A stretch of 64,000 nucleotides of DNA from assembly GCF_000719335.1 (NCBI RefSeq), contig NZ_JOGB01000032.1, positions 21,247-85,246 of the forward strand, written 5' to 3'. Numbering within the stretch: position 1 is the stretch's first letter; each line of letters opens with the position of its first letter. Shown here in pieces: positions 1 through 9,867 of this stretch. Source of the stretch: Streptomyces sp. NRRL S-87 (GTDB taxonomy: Bacteria; Actinomycetota; Actinomycetes; Streptomycetales; Streptomycetaceae). The translations under genes and the position numbers were made by a program. The notes beneath the pieces are model-generated. The model had not been told where the DNA came from, made no database searches, and saw only the letters and a list, made by a program, of their open reading frames with translations.

Positions 1-455
1 TGGAGCACGACCTCTTCCCGGAGGACTCGTGGTCCGCCGGGATGTTCTGGTCCGAGCTCGCCCACGCGCGCGGCCCGCACGCCACCCGCCGCTACCTGGT
101 CGCGGAGGACGGCGGCCGCATCGTCGGGTACGCGGGCCTGGCCGCCGCCGGCGACCTGGCCGACGTCCAGACCATCGCCGCGGCCCGCGACCAGTGGGGC
201 ACCGGCCTGGGCGCCCGGCTGCTCACCGAACTGCTGCGCGCCGCGACCGCCTTCGAGTGCGCCGAGGTGCTGCTGGAGGTACGGGTGGACAACACCCGCG
301 CCCAACGCCTCTACGAGCGCTTCGGCTTCGAGCCCATCGGCTTCCGGCGCGGCTACTACCAGCCCGGCAACGTCGACGCCCTCGTGATGCGCCTGTCCGA
401 CCCCGCCCGATCCGTAAGTTCCGCTAGCTCCGTACGAAGTGAGACCCATGGCTGA
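1..455 (+). CDS. rimI: RimI-type ribosomal protein S18-alanine N-acetyltransferase, 5' truncated by the window edge
   Basis: A GNAT-fold acetyltransferase that moves acetyl from acetyl-CoA to a protein N terminus. The reading frame is already open at base 3 and continues without a stop to 455, so the true start is outside the window. The visible part begins with [11 protein letters not shown], close to the RimI N terminus. It then shows the GNAT strands IVGYAGL and VQTIAV-like, a [10 protein letters not shown] acetyl-CoA loop, and the late motif [23 protein letters not shown], given here only as landmarks ([13 protein letters not shown], then RRGYY). Its stop overlaps the tsaD start by 8 bases, which is the usual tsaB-rimI-tsaD arrangement; tsaB would lie just upstream. 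The family assignment is firm; whether S18 is the substrate is inferred from context. Confidence 0.88.
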   Translation, partial: EHDLFPEDSWSAGMFWSELAHARGPHATRRYLVAEDGGRIVGYAGLAAAGDLADVQTIAAARDQWGTGLGARLLTELLRAATAFECAEVLLEVRVDNTRAQRLYERFGFEPIGFRRGYYQPGNVDALVMRLSDPARSVSSASSVRSETHG

Positions 456-1578
456 CGAACCGCTCGTCCTCGGCATCGAGACCTCCTGCGACGAGACCGG
501 CGTCGGCATCGTCCGCGGCCACACCCTGCTCGCCGACGCCGTCGCCTCCAGCGTCGACGAGCACGCGCGCTTCGGCGGTGTCGTGCCCGAGGTCGCCTCC
601 CGCGCGCACCTGGAGGCGATGGTCCCGACCATCGAGCGCGCCCTGAAGGAGGCCGGCGTCAGCGCCCGCGACCTCGACGGCGTCGCGGTCACCGCCGGCC
701 CGGGCCTCGCGGGGGCGCTGCTGGTCGGCACCTCGGCGGCGAAGGCCTACGCGTACGCGCTCGGCAAGCCGCTGTACGGCGTGAACCACCTCGCCTCGCA
801 CATCTGCGTGGACCAGCTGGAGCACGGCGCGCTGCCCGAGCCGACGATGGCCCTGCTGGTCTCCGGCGGGCACTCCTCGCTGCTGCTGGCCCCCGACATC
901 ACCTCCGACGTACGGCCGCTCGGCGCGACCATCGACGACGCGGCGGGCGAGGCCTTCGACAAGATCGCCCGCGTGCTGAACCTCGGCTTCCCCGGCGGCC
1001 CGGTCATCGACCGGCTCGCCAAGGAGGGCGACCCGTCGGCGATCGCGTTCCCGCGCGGGCTGACCGGGCCCCGCGACCCGGCGTACGACTTCTCCTTCTC
1101 CGGCCTCAAGACGGCGGTGGCCCGCTGGATCGAGGCCAAGCGCAACGCGGGCGAGGACGTGCCGGTCCGGGACGTGGCCGCGTCGTTCCAGGAGGCCGTG
1201 GTGGACGTGCTCACCCGCAAGGCGATCCGGGCGTGCAAGGACGAGGGCGTCGACCACCTGATGATCGGCGGTGGCGTGGCCGCCAACTCCCGGCTGCGGT
1301 CGCTGGCGCAGGAGCGCTGCGACGACGCCGGGATCGTGCTGCGCGTACCGCGGCCCAAGCTGTGCACCGACAACGGCGCGATGGTCGCCGCCCTCGGGGC
1401 GGAGATGGTCGCGCGCGGCCGCCCGGCGTCCGACTGGGACCTGTCGGCGGACTCGTCCCTGCCGGTCACCGACCCGCACGTGCCGGGCACGGGCGGCCAC
1501 GGCCACTCCCACGGTCACGGCCACTCCCATGACCACGACCACGTCCACGAGATGAGCAAGGACAACCTGTACTCGTGA
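448..1578 (+). CDS. tsaD: TsaD, tRNA t6A37 threonylcarbamoyltransferase, with a His-rich C-terminal tail
   Basis: Transfers the threonylcarbamoyl group onto A37 of ANN-decoding tRNAs, acting in the cytoplasm with TsaB and TsaE. The protein (376 aa) opens with [17 protein letters not shown], the Kae1/TsaD signature. It carries the metal ligands of the HxxxH motif (His114 and His118) and a late TDNGAMVA motif with Asp308. I chose ATG 448 because the family starts [11 protein letters not shown]; the in-frame GTG at 439 adds only three residues. The family normally ends soon after TDNGAMVA. Here about 25 extra residues alternate Gly, His, Ser and Asp (residues about 348-370), resembling a metal-binding tail. 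The gene overlaps rimI by 8 bases and the next small gene by 4 bases, so it is translationally coupled. Confidence 0.97.
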   Translation: MADEPLVLGIETSCDETGVGIVRGHTLLADAVASSVDEHARFGGVVPEVASRAHLEAMVPTIERALKEAGVSARDLDGVAVTAGPGLAGALLVGTSAAKAYAYALGKPLYGVNHLASHICVDQLEHGALPEPTMALLVSGGHSSLLLAPDITSDVRPLGATIDDAAGEAFDKIARVLNLGFPGGPVIDRLAKEGDPSAIAFPRGLTGPRDPAYDFSFSGLKTAVARWIEAKRNAGEDVPVRDVAASFQEAVVDVLTRKAIRACKDEGVDHLMIGGGVAANSRLRSLAQERCDDAGIVLRVPRPKLCTDNGAMVAALGAEMVARGRPASDWDLSADSSLPVTDPHVPGTGGHGHSHGHGHSHDHDHVHEMSKDNLYS

Positions 1579-1868
1579 GTGAGCCGGAGGCGGGCCGCAC
1601 GACGACGCTGGCCCTGATGTGGGAGGCCCGGGCCACCGCCGGCCGGGGCGCCGAACTCCTGGAGTGGGCCCGGGCCCGCGCGGCGGAGCTGGCCGAACGC
1701 CCGTTGCACTGCGAGCTGTTCCGCGCCCCCCAGGACAGGGTGCTGGTCATCACCTGGTGGCCCGCCGCGGACTTCGCCGCGCCGCTGCCCGAACTGCCGG
1801 AACCGGCAGCGGACCTGATCACCCGTCCGGTGCACCGCTGGCGCTTCGAGTCGGTGGGCCGGGAGTGA
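1575..1868 (+). CDS. Small uncharacterised protein, probably ferredoxin-like dimeric alpha-beta barrel
   Basis: 97 residues from a GTG that overlaps the tsaD stop in a GTGA junction, so it is almost certainly translated by coupling with tsaD. The sequence reads as strand-helix-strand ([10 protein letters not shown], an Ala-rich helix about residues 25-42, [19 protein letters not shown]), which suits the antibiotic-biosynthesis-monooxygenase-like dimeric barrel fold. I see no catalytic motif and do not assign a function. GC bias and codon use match the neighbours, and the coupling supports it as a real gene. Confidence 0.75.
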   Translation: MSEPEAGRTTTLALMWEARATAGRGAELLEWARARAAELAERPLHCELFRAPQDRVLVITWWPAADFAAPLPELPEPAADLITRPVHRWRFESVGRE

Positions 1869-1891
1869 TCACCTCCCGCTAGGGTCGGGGC

Positions 1892-2740
1892 ATGTTCCGC
1901 CGAGACCTGCCGCACCCGCCGCCGCCCGCGCACATACGGCCCCGGCCCGCCGCGCGCACGGCGGGCGGCGCGGGCGGCGCCGGTGGCGCGGGCGGTGCCG
2001 GTGGCCACGACGGCCACGGCGGCCCGGGCGGTACGGCCGCCGCGGTCGTCGCGCGGGAGGAGCGGGCCCGCGTCCTGGCGGAGCTGGTGCGGTGCAGCCT
2101 CGGCTACGGGCGGCTGCTCCTGATGTGGTGCGTGTCCGCGATCTCCGCGCTGGGCTGGTCGTTCCTCGGCATGGCGGGGATGTCCTTCGGGCGCGGCGGG
2201 GCCGAGGACGTCCTCGGGCTGTTCTTCGCCGCCCTCGGCGCCGGCGTCCTGGTGCCGGCCGGGTTCGGGCTGGCCGCGGCCGTCCGGCTGGATCGGGAGG
2301 CGCGCCGGCTGCTGTGCGCCTGGGCGGCGTCGGGGAGCGACCCGGCGGGCGACCCCCGGCACCGGGCGCCGGGGCGCAGCCTGGTGTGGCTGCTCTCCTC
2401 GCTCGCGGTGTGCGCGCTCGGGCTGTGGGTGTCCTTCGGGGTGGCGGTCCGGCCCCGGCCGGGCGGGACCTCGTACGGCGAGGTCGCGTACTTCATGGGG
2501 CTGGCGGTGATCCTGTGGACCACGGGACTGGCAGGCGTGGCGAAGGCCGCCGTGCACTACCGCTGGGCGGTACGGGCCTTCACCGGCCCGGGCCCGGGAT
2601 GTGCCGGCGCCGGGCGCGCGGCGGCCACGGCGGACCGGCCGGCGGCGTACCCGGCGCTCGGCGCGCCTCCCCTCACGCGGGTGCCGGAGCAGGGTGACCG
2701 ATCAGCATGGAGGGAGCACCCGCCACCCGGGTCAGGATGA
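1892..2740 (+). CDS. Putative membrane protein with four transmembrane segments and a Gly-rich N terminus
   Basis: 282 residues. Residues about 28-55 are a low-complexity Gly/Ala/His stretch (GGAGGAGG-type repeats). Four hydrophobic segments follow, landmarks LLLMWCVSAISALGWSF, VLGLFFAALGAGVLVP, LVWLLSSLAVCALGLW and YFMGLAVILWTTGLAG. The C-terminal 60 residues are hydrophilic and Pro/Ala-rich. No family is recognised. Its 3' end overlaps the 3' end of the convergent methyltransferase gene by 68 bases, so either the tail of this gene is dispensable or the true stop is functional but sits within the opposite gene. The central part is well supported by membrane-like composition and codon bias. 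Confidence 0.7.
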   Translation: MFRRDLPHPPPPAHIRPRPAARTAGGAGGAGGAGGAGGHDGHGGPGGTAAAVVAREERARVLAELVRCSLGYGRLLLMWCVSAISALGWSFLGMAGMSFGRGGAEDVLGLFFAALGAGVLVPAGFGLAAAVRLDREARRLLCAWAASGSDPAGDPRHRAPGRSLVWLLSSLAVCALGLWVSFGVAVRPRPGGTSYGEVAYFMGLAVILWTTGLAGVAKAAVHYRWAVRAFTGPGPGCAGAGRAAATADRPAAYPALGAPPLTRVPEQGDRSAWREHPPPGSG

Positions 2741-3857
2741 CGGTGGCCGCGTTCGGCCCCTGCGGCTTGACCTTCCGGCGCAGTTCCTCGGGCTCGATCG
2801 CGGAGCCGCGCTTCTTGACGGTCAGGTTCCCGACCCCGCGCTCGCGCAGCAGTGCCTTGAGCTTCTTGAGGTTGAAGGGCAGCACGTCGGTGATCTCGTA
2901 CGCCGTGGCGTACGGCGTCGCGCGCAGCGCGTCGGCCGTGACGTACGCGATGGTGGGGTCGATCAGCCGTCCGTCCAGCTCCGCCGCGACCTCCGCGACC
3001 AGGTGGGCCCGGATCACGGCGCCGTCCGGCTCGTACAGGTAGCGTCCGACCGGGCCGGCCTCCGGGTCGGGCAGCGGGGCGGCCGTCACCAGCGAGGCAC
3101 CCCGCGGCAGCAGCGTCGCGCGCACCGCGCCCGGTGCGGTGCCGAACCAGAGCACGGCCTCCTTCACGTCCCCCGCGTCGGAGATCCACTCGGCCTCGGC
3201 CTCGGTCGGCACCGCCTCGTGCGGGATGCCGGGGGCGATCTTGATGGCCGCGTGCTTCGCCGTACGGGCCGCCTCGACGGCCCAGGACAGCGGCGGGGAG
3301 TACGCCTCGGGGTCGAAGGTCCGGCCCCGCCCGCCCCGGCGCGCCGGGTCCAGGAACACCGCGTCGTACCCGTCGGTGTCCACCTCCGTCACGTCCGCCT
3401 CGCGGACCTCGACGAGCTCCGCCAGTCCCAGCGCCTCGGCGTTGGCCCGCGCCACGGCGGCCGTCAGGGGGTCGCGGTCCACGGCCAGCACCCGGATCCC
3501 GGCCCGGGCCAGGGCGAGCGCGTCGCCACCGATGCCGCAGCACAGGTCGGCGAGGCTGCGCACGCCCAGGGCGGCCAGCCGCTCGGCGCGGTAGGCGGCG
3601 ACGGAGGCGCGGGTGGCCATCTCGACCCCGGCCGGCGTGAAGAACATCCGGAAGGCGTCCTCGGCCCCGAACTTGGGCACCGCGCGCTGGCGCAGCCGGG
3701 CCTGTCCGAGGGCGGCGGAGACCAGCTCGGCGGGGTGCTCGCGGCGCAGCCGGGTGGCGGTGGCGAGCTCCTGGGCCGGGTCGTAGTCGCGCAGGGCGTC
3801 GAGCAGGGCGCGGCCCTCGGGGGTGAGCAGGGCGGCGAAGGCGGCGAGGTCGTTCAC
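2673..3857 (-). CDS. Class I SAM-dependent methyltransferase with C-terminal THUMP-like domain
   Basis: 394 residues from GTG 3857 (reads VNDLAAFAALLTPEG). The open frame extends upstream but without family-like sequence. Residues about 103-113 form the SAM-binding motif DLCCGIGGDAL, followed by the acidic VLAVDRDP. Motif IV is FLDPARR, typical of RNA or DNA methyltransferases of the Rossmann class. The C-terminal 100 residues (LTVKKRG, EELRRKVKPQG) match the THUMP-like extension of the actinobacterial family. The substrate is unknown; nucleic acid, most likely tRNA or rRNA, is inferred from the domain pair. The gene is convergent with the membrane protein at 1892 and divergent from the deacetylase pair. 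Confidence 0.87.
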   Translation of the reverse strand: MNDLAAFAALLTPEGRALLDALRDYDPAQELATATRLRREHPAELVSAALGQARLRQRAVPKFGAEDAFRMFFTPAGVEMATRASVAAYRAERLAALGVRSLADLCCGIGGDALALARAGIRVLAVDRDPLTAAVARANAEALGLAELVEVREADVTEVDTDGYDAVFLDPARRGGRGRTFDPEAYSPPLSWAVEAARTAKHAAIKIAPGIPHEAVPTEAEAEWISDAGDVKEAVLWFGTAPGAVRATLLPRGASLVTAAPLPDPEAGPVGRYLYEPDGAVIRAHLVAEVAAELDGRLIDPTIAYVTADALRATPYATAYEITDVLPFNLKKLKALLRERGVGNLTVKKRGSAIEPEELRRKVKPQGPNAATVILTRVAGAPSMLIGHPAPAPA

Positions 3858-3975
3858 GGGTTCATTGTCCTGCCCGCCGGTGCGGCCCCCGGTGTCGGCC
3901 AGGCGAAGGAACGTATCGCCGCGCGCCGCGGTGTCGGCCGGGGGCCGGGGGCCCGGGGTGACAAGATCCGGCGCC

Positions 3976-4935
3976 ATGCAGCTAGTAGGAAAAACGGAAC
4001 AAAACACGCACGCGTCGGGCCGTCGGCGGCGCCTCGGCATCGCCGTGGCCGCGCTCCTCGTCGCCGCTCTCGGCACCGCCTGCGGCTCGTCCGCACCGCA
4101 CGGCGCGGCCCCGCACCCGAAGACGGCCAAGGAGCGGGAGAAGGGGAAGCCCGAGGCCCTCGGCGCCCCGGCCGCCCTGCCGGGCTCGTACGCCTACCGC
4201 GTCCAGCAGCCCCAGCAGGCCCGCGTCGCCGCCGCGCGGAAGTGGGGCCTGGCGGGCACGCCGCTGCTGCCGCCCGCTCCGCCGAAGGAGAAGCCGGAGA
4301 TCTCCCCGCGCGAGGGGTTCGAGGTGGAGGACCAGCAGAGCCTCCAGCTGCCGCCGGTCTTCACCACCGTCCCCACCACGCAGAAGGTCGTCTTCCTGAC
4401 GATCGACGACGGCGCCGAGAAGGACCCGGAGTTCCTCAGGATGATGGAGGAGCTGCGGATCCCGTACACGGCCTTCCTCAGCGACTACCTCGTGCGCGAC
4501 GACTACCCGTACTTCCGCAAGATGCAGGACCTCGGCGTCACGCTGAACAACCACACCCTCAACCACCGCTACCTGCCCGCGCTCTCGTACGAGAAGCAGC
4601 GCGAGGAGATCTGCGGCCAGCAGGACACCATCGAGAAGCAGTTCGGCAGGCGCCCGAGCGTCTTCCGCCCGCCGTACGGGAACTACAACCAGGACACCCT
4701 GCGCGCTGCCAAGTCCTGCGGCATCAAGGCGGTCCCGCTGTGGAACTCCGAGGCCTTCGTCGACCACATGGAGTGGCGGGAGTACGACCAGGACCTGCAC
4801 CCCGGCGACATCATCCTCACGCACTTCCGGGGGCGCGAGGACTGGAAGGGCACCATGCCTGACATGATCCGTCGCGTCATGAAGACCGTCACGGACAAGG
4901 GGTACGCCGTGGCCAAGCTGGAGGACTATCTGTGA
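3976..4935 (+). CDS. Lipoprotein polysaccharide deacetylase (NodB fold), copy 1
   Basis: 319 residues. The N terminus has a basic RRRR run, a hydrophobic stretch and a lipobox ending GTAC, so the protein is probably a membrane-anchored extracellular lipoprotein. The carbohydrate esterase 4 motifs are intact: TIDDGAEKD (Asp144-Asp145, where the family usually has TFDDGP), NHTLNH giving metal ligands His193 and His197, and RPPYGNYN. It should remove acetyl from cell-wall or capsular amino sugars. The start ATG 3976 was chosen because it begins the signal peptide. The stop overlaps the next gene in GTGA, so the pair is coupled. The two proteins share the motifs and the preceding R-x-WGLA segment, which marks a tandem duplication. 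Confidence 0.9.
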   Translation: MQLVGKTEQNTHASGRRRRLGIAVAALLVAALGTACGSSAPHGAAPHPKTAKEREKGKPEALGAPAALPGSYAYRVQQPQQARVAAARKWGLAGTPLLPPAPPKEKPEISPREGFEVEDQQSLQLPPVFTTVPTTQKVVFLTIDDGAEKDPEFLRMMEELRIPYTAFLSDYLVRDDYPYFRKMQDLGVTLNNHTLNHRYLPALSYEKQREEICGQQDTIEKQFGRRPSVFRPPYGNYNQDTLRAAKSCGIKAVPLWNSEAFVDHMEWREYDQDLHPGDIILTHFRGREDWKGTMPDMIRRVMKTVTDKGYAVAKLEDYL

Positions 4936-5861
4936 TCAAGGCGCGCCGGCCGGGGGCCGGGACGGCGAAGGCCGGTGCGCTCGCGCTCACGCTCGTGCTC
5001 GCGCTCTCGGGCGCCCTGGCGGGCTGCGCGAACAGCGTGGACCCGATCGAGCGGCTCGGACGCAAGGCCACGGCGGGAGTGCAGGACGGGCGGAACGGCC
5101 GGCCGGGCCGCCCGGCCGCCACCGCCACCCCGACGCCGTCGCCCGGCGGCTCGGCCGGGGCCGCCGCGTCGACCGCGTACCGCCGGTGGGGGCTGGCCCG
5201 GCCGCTGCGGTTCGCGCCGCGGCCGGCGCGGAAGGCCCAGCTGCCGCCGGCGGAGCCCGGGCGGATACCCGTCGTGGACCGAATACCCGTGCCCGCCGGG
5301 CAGAAGACCGTCTTCCTGACGTACGACGACGGCGCCGAGAAGGACCCGGCGTTCCTGCGGATGGTCGCCGACCTGAAGCTGCCGATCAGCATGTTCCTCA
5401 CGGACGGCGTCGCCTCGTCGGACTACGGGCACTTCGCGGAGATCAAGAAGCTCGGACCGGGCAGCGAGATCAACAACCACACCCTCACCCATCCCAACCT
5501 CCGCACCCTCCCGTACGAGCGGCAGCGGGCCGAGATATGCGGGCAGCAGGAGCGCCTCGAGAAGCGGTTCGGAACGGCCCCGAGGCTCTTCCGCCCGCCC
5601 TACGGCAACTACAACGACGCCACGCTGCGCGCGGCCGCGGACTGCGGCCTCGAGAAGCTCGTGCTGTGGCGGGTCTCGATGCAGATCCACGACTTCCAGT
5701 ACGCGGAGGGCGACGCCCTCCGGCCCGGCGACATCGTCCTCGCCCACTTCCGCGGCCCGAGCGAGCTCAAGGGCTCGACCATCACGCAGATGACCGCGCG
5801 CATGCTGCGGCGCATCCAGGACCAGGGCTACGCCATAGGCCGTCTGGAGGACTACCTCTGA
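4932..5861 (+). CDS. Lipoprotein polysaccharide deacetylase (NodB fold), copy 2
   Basis: 309 residues from GTG 4932, overlapping the upstream paralogue's stop by 4 bases. A signal peptide with lipobox LAGC is followed by a Pro/Ala-rich spacer. NodB motifs: TYDDGAEKD (Asp132-Asp133), NHTLTH (His183 and His187), RPPYGNYND. It aligns with the first copy through nearly the whole catalytic domain, including EICGQQ and LEDYL at the C terminus, but the N-terminal linkers differ. The 3' end overlaps the convergent SEDS gene by 10 bases. Likely role: extracellular deacetylation of peptidoglycan or another amino-sugar polymer; the substrate is not shown by the sequence. Confidence 0.9.
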   Translation: MIKARRPGAGTAKAGALALTLVLALSGALAGCANSVDPIERLGRKATAGVQDGRNGRPGRPAATATPTPSPGGSAGAAASTAYRRWGLARPLRFAPRPARKAQLPPAEPGRIPVVDRIPVPAGQKTVFLTYDDGAEKDPAFLRMVADLKLPISMFLTDGVASSDYGHFAEIKKLGPGSEINNHTLTHPNLRTLPYERQRAEICGQQERLEKRFGTAPRLFRPPYGNYNDATLRAAADCGLEKLVLWRVSMQIHDFQYAEGDALRPGDIVLAHFRGPSELKGSTITQMTARMLRRIQDQGYAIGRLEDYL

Positions 5862-7279
5862 GCCCCTGACGCGGACGCGGCGGCGACCACCGGGGTGATC
5901 GTGGTCTCGACCGGCCCCCGGGCGTCGGCCTCCCGCTGGCGTTCGGCGCTGTCCGAGATGCGCAGCAGGAGCGCCACCATGATCCAGTTGGCCACCAGGG
6001 ACGAGCCGCCCTTCGCGAGGAACGGCAGCGCCTTGCCGGTCAGCGGGATCAGCCCGGTGACGCCGCCCGCGACGACGAAGACCTGCAGCGCCAGGGCCGC
6101 CGAGAGTCCGACCGCCAGCAGCTTGCCGAACGGGTCGCGGGCTCCCAGCGCCATCCGCAGCCCCCGCTGCACGAGCAGCGCGTACAGCACGAGGACGACC
6201 ATCACCCCGGCCAGGCCCAGCTCCTCGCCGACGGTCGTCAGGATGAAGTCGCTGCGCCCGGCGAAGCCGATCAGCTCGGGGTGGCCCTGGCCGAGTCCGG
6301 TGCCGGTGATCCCGCCGCTGCCGAAGCTGAACAGCGCCTGCGCCGACTGGTCGGAGACCATGCCGGGCGGCCGCTGCTCCGGCGGCAGGTAGATGGCGAG
6401 CGGGTCCAGCCAGGCGGCCACGCGCCCCTTGACGTGGGGTTCGGTCGAGCCGACGACGAAGGCGCCGAGGGCGGCCATGAGCAGGCCGCAGACGATCCAG
6501 CTGGTGCGCTCGGTGGCGACGTACAGCATGACGACGAAGACGCCGAAGAAGATCAGCGAGGTGCCGAGGTCGCGTTCGAAGACCAGCACCAGCAACGAGA
6601 TGATCCAGACGGTGATGATGGGGCCGAGCTGACGCATCGGCGGCAGCCGCATCCCCAGGAGCTTCCGCCCGGTCAGCGACAGCGAGTCGCGGTGGACCAC
6701 GAGGTAGCCGGCGAAGAACACCGAGATCATGATCTTGACGAACTCGCCCGGCTGGAGCGACTGCCCGCCGATGATGATCCACCGCTTGGCGCCGTACATG
6801 TCCGCGCCGAAGAACACGGGCGCGGTCAGGAGGGCGAGGGCCACCAGCATCGTGATGTAGATGAACCGCTGGAGGTGCCGGTGGTCGCGCAGCAGCATCA
6901 GGATGCCGATGCAGGCGGCGGTGCCGACGACGGTCCACAGGAGCTGGTTCGGCGCGGTGGTGCCGGCCTTGGGCCAGCGCTCCAGGTACGTCGGGTCCAG
7001 TCGCGCGAGCAGCACCAGGCCGATCCCGGACAGCAGGAACGTCAGCGGGAGGACCAGCGGGTCGGCGTACGCGGCGAACCGGCGCACCGCCAGGTGTCCC
7101 ACCAGCGCCAGCAGGGTCATGCTGATCGCGAACTTCGGCAGCTCCGCAGGCAGCTCGCCCGTCATGGACAGGCCCACGCAGGCGTGCCCGCCTACCGTGA
7201 TCAGGACGACGAACGCCAGCAGCAGCGCCTCGGTCCGGCGCCGGGCGCCCGCCGCCGTCAGCGGCCTCAGTCCCCGCAC
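5852..7279 (-). CDS. SEDS-family peptidoglycan glycosyltransferase (FtsW/RodA/SpoVE)
   Basis: 475 residues, about ten transmembrane helices, starting at a GTG. SEDS proteins polymerise lipid II glycan strands in partnership with a class B penicillin-binding protein. Landmarks: GAKRWIIIGGQSLQPGE, FERDLGTSL, the loop ALFSFGSGGITGTGLGQGHP and GRSDFILTTVGEELG, which contains the acidic residue expected in the catalytic loop, then GLIPLTGKALPFLAKGGSS. No penicillin-binding protein gene lies beside it here, unlike the division and PASTA-kinase clusters where other SEDS genes occur. It converges on the two deacetylases, so this block looks devoted to cell-wall synthesis and modification. Whether it serves division, elongation or sporulation cannot be told from sequence. 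Confidence 0.92.
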   Translation of the reverse strand: MRGLRPLTAAGARRRTEALLLAFVVLITVGGHACVGLSMTGELPAELPKFAISMTLLALVGHLAVRRFAAYADPLVLPLTFLLSGIGLVLLARLDPTYLERWPKAGTTAPNQLLWTVVGTAACIGILMLLRDHRHLQRFIYITMLVALALLTAPVFFGADMYGAKRWIIIGGQSLQPGEFVKIMISVFFAGYLVVHRDSLSLTGRKLLGMRLPPMRQLGPIITVWIISLLVLVFERDLGTSLIFFGVFVVMLYVATERTSWIVCGLLMAALGAFVVGSTEPHVKGRVAAWLDPLAIYLPPEQRPPGMVSDQSAQALFSFGSGGITGTGLGQGHPELIGFAGRSDFILTTVGEELGLAGVMVVLVLYALLVQRGLRMALGARDPFGKLLAVGLSAALALQVFVVAGGVTGLIPLTGKALPFLAKGGSSLVANWIMVALLLRISDSAERQREADARGPVETTITPVVAAASASGAQR

Positions 7280-7479
7280 GGGAGCCCGCTGCCGTCGGCG
7301 TAGGTGGAGGCAGTCCGTCCGTTCTGCTCGCCTATGAGGCGCTTTATCTTCATGTCTTCAACGACGTCGGGGTCCGCCGCGAGGTTCCTCCGGGGGGTGG
7401 CGAGGGGAAGTCTCACACCGGCGGGACGCCCGCACCGGGCTCCCGGAGGCGCCTCCGGCCGACACCGCCGCGCTGTGAA

Positions 7480-7506
7480 TTGGCACTCCGCTTGACCGAG
7501 TGCTAA
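7480..7506. promoter_or_regulatory. CIRCE operator 1 (HrcA-binding)
   Basis: TTGGCACTC-N9-GAGTGCTAA. Apart from one base in the left arm this is the CIRCE consensus TTAGCACTC-N9-GAGTGCTAA, the operator of the heat-shock repressor HrcA. It overlaps the -35 box (TTGACC) of the groES promoter, so bound HrcA would block RNA polymerase. Confidence 0.93.
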
Positions 7507-7521
7507 TCGCCGGAATAGTCT
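7492..7521 (+). promoter_or_regulatory. groES promoter
   Basis: TTGACC at 7492-7497 and TAGTCT at 7516-7521, spaced by 18 bases. It lies between and partly within the two CIRCE elements, which supports it as the regulated promoter. The position is inferred from motif match only. Confidence 0.65.
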
Positions 7522-7527
7522 CGGCCC

Positions 7528-7552
7528 TGGCACTCGCCACTGGGGAGTGCCA
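7528..7552. promoter_or_regulatory. CIRCE operator 2 (HrcA-binding)
   Basis: TGGCACTC-N9-GAGTGCCA, a perfect inverted repeat with CIRCE spacing, one substitution per arm from the consensus. It sits just after the -10 box, around the expected transcription start. Confidence 0.88.
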
Positions 7553-7652
7553 ACACAGCGACGGGCAGGTCCGGCACCCGCGACGACGGATCCACCTGGT
7601 CGCCACCTCAGACAGTTAACCCCGTGAGATCTCCGAAGGGGGAGGTCGGATC

Positions 7653-7961
7653 GTGACGACCGCCAGCTCCAAGGTTGCCATCAAGCCGCTCGAGGACCGC
7701 ATCGTGGTCCAGCCGCTGGACGCCGAGCAGACCACGGCTTCTGGCCTGGTCATCCCGGACACCGCGAAGGAGAAGCCCCAGGAGGGCGTCGTCCTCGCCG
7801 TGGGCCCGGGCCGCTTCGAGGACGGCCAGCGCCTTCCGCTCGACGTGACCGTCGGCGACATCGTGCTGTACAGCAAGTACGGCGGCACCGAGGTGAAGTA
7901 CAACGGCGAGGAGTACCTCGTCCTCTCGGCTCGCGACGTGCTCGCGATCGTCGAGAAGTAA
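7653..7961 (+). CDS. groES: GroES co-chaperonin (Hsp10)
   Basis: 102 residues, the usual length. It forms the heptameric lid of GroEL and helps enclose and release folding substrates. Motifs: [19 protein letters not shown] at the N terminus, then the mobile loop region [18 protein letters not shown] and the C-terminal [16 protein letters not shown]. The start is GTG 7653, preceded by a strong ribosome binding site. It is first gene of the groES-groEL1 operon, under CIRCE/HrcA control. A 15-bp hairpin lies between it and groEL1. Confidence 0.98.
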   Translation: MTTASSKVAIKPLEDRIVVQPLDAEQTTASGLVIPDTAKEKPQEGVVLAVGPGRFEDGQRLPLDVTVGDIVLYSKYGGTEVKYNGEEYLVLSARDVLAIVEK

Positions 7962-7999
7962 TCACCCCGCAGCTCGCGAGTACGCGAAGCAGATGCTGT

Positions 8000-8051
8000 G
8001 AACGCGCCCTGGGCTCCCTGACCTTCATATCCGGGTGCCCGGGGCGCGTTC
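8000..8051 (+). other. Intercistronic hairpin between groES and groEL1
   Basis: Left arm GAACGCGCCCTGGGC (8000-8014) pairs with 8037-8051 over 15 positions, with one U-G wobble in RNA, around a 22-base loop. There is no T-run after it, so it could be a partial terminator, an RNase processing or stabilising element, or part of the groEL1 translation initiation region. Confidence 0.75.
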
Positions 8052-8063
8052 CGTTCTACGTAG

Positions 8064-9713
<1,650 letters not shown>

Positions 9714-9774
9714 CCTTCGCGCCCGCCGCGCCCCACGGCGCGGACGCGGACGCCGAGGCCGACGCTGACGCGCG

Positions 9775-9807
9775 AGGCCCCCGTCGCATCCTGTGCGGCG
9801 GGGGCCT
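9775..9807 (+). terminator. groEL1 terminator
   Basis: AGGCCCCCGTCGCA and TGCGGCGGGGGCCT form a 14-bp stem with one wobble pair and a 5-base loop, 60 bases after the groEL1 stop, followed by TCCC. Confidence 0.8.
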
Positions 9808-9867
9808 TCCCGTGCGCGCCGACCGCCGGACACCGCCGCGCACGGCGGCCGGTGGCGGTCCGTCAGT

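Larger units (their letters stand above)
7280..7652 (+). promoter_or_regulatory. groES-groEL1 upstream control region
   Basis: 373 bases without a gene between the divergent SEDS start and groES. It holds a vegetative-type promoter and two CIRCE operators (listed separately), then a leader of roughly 125 bases with a good ribosome binding site (GGGGGAGG about 8 bases before GTG 7653). The part nearest the SEDS gene (7280-7470) shows no clear element to my eye. Confidence 0.8.
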
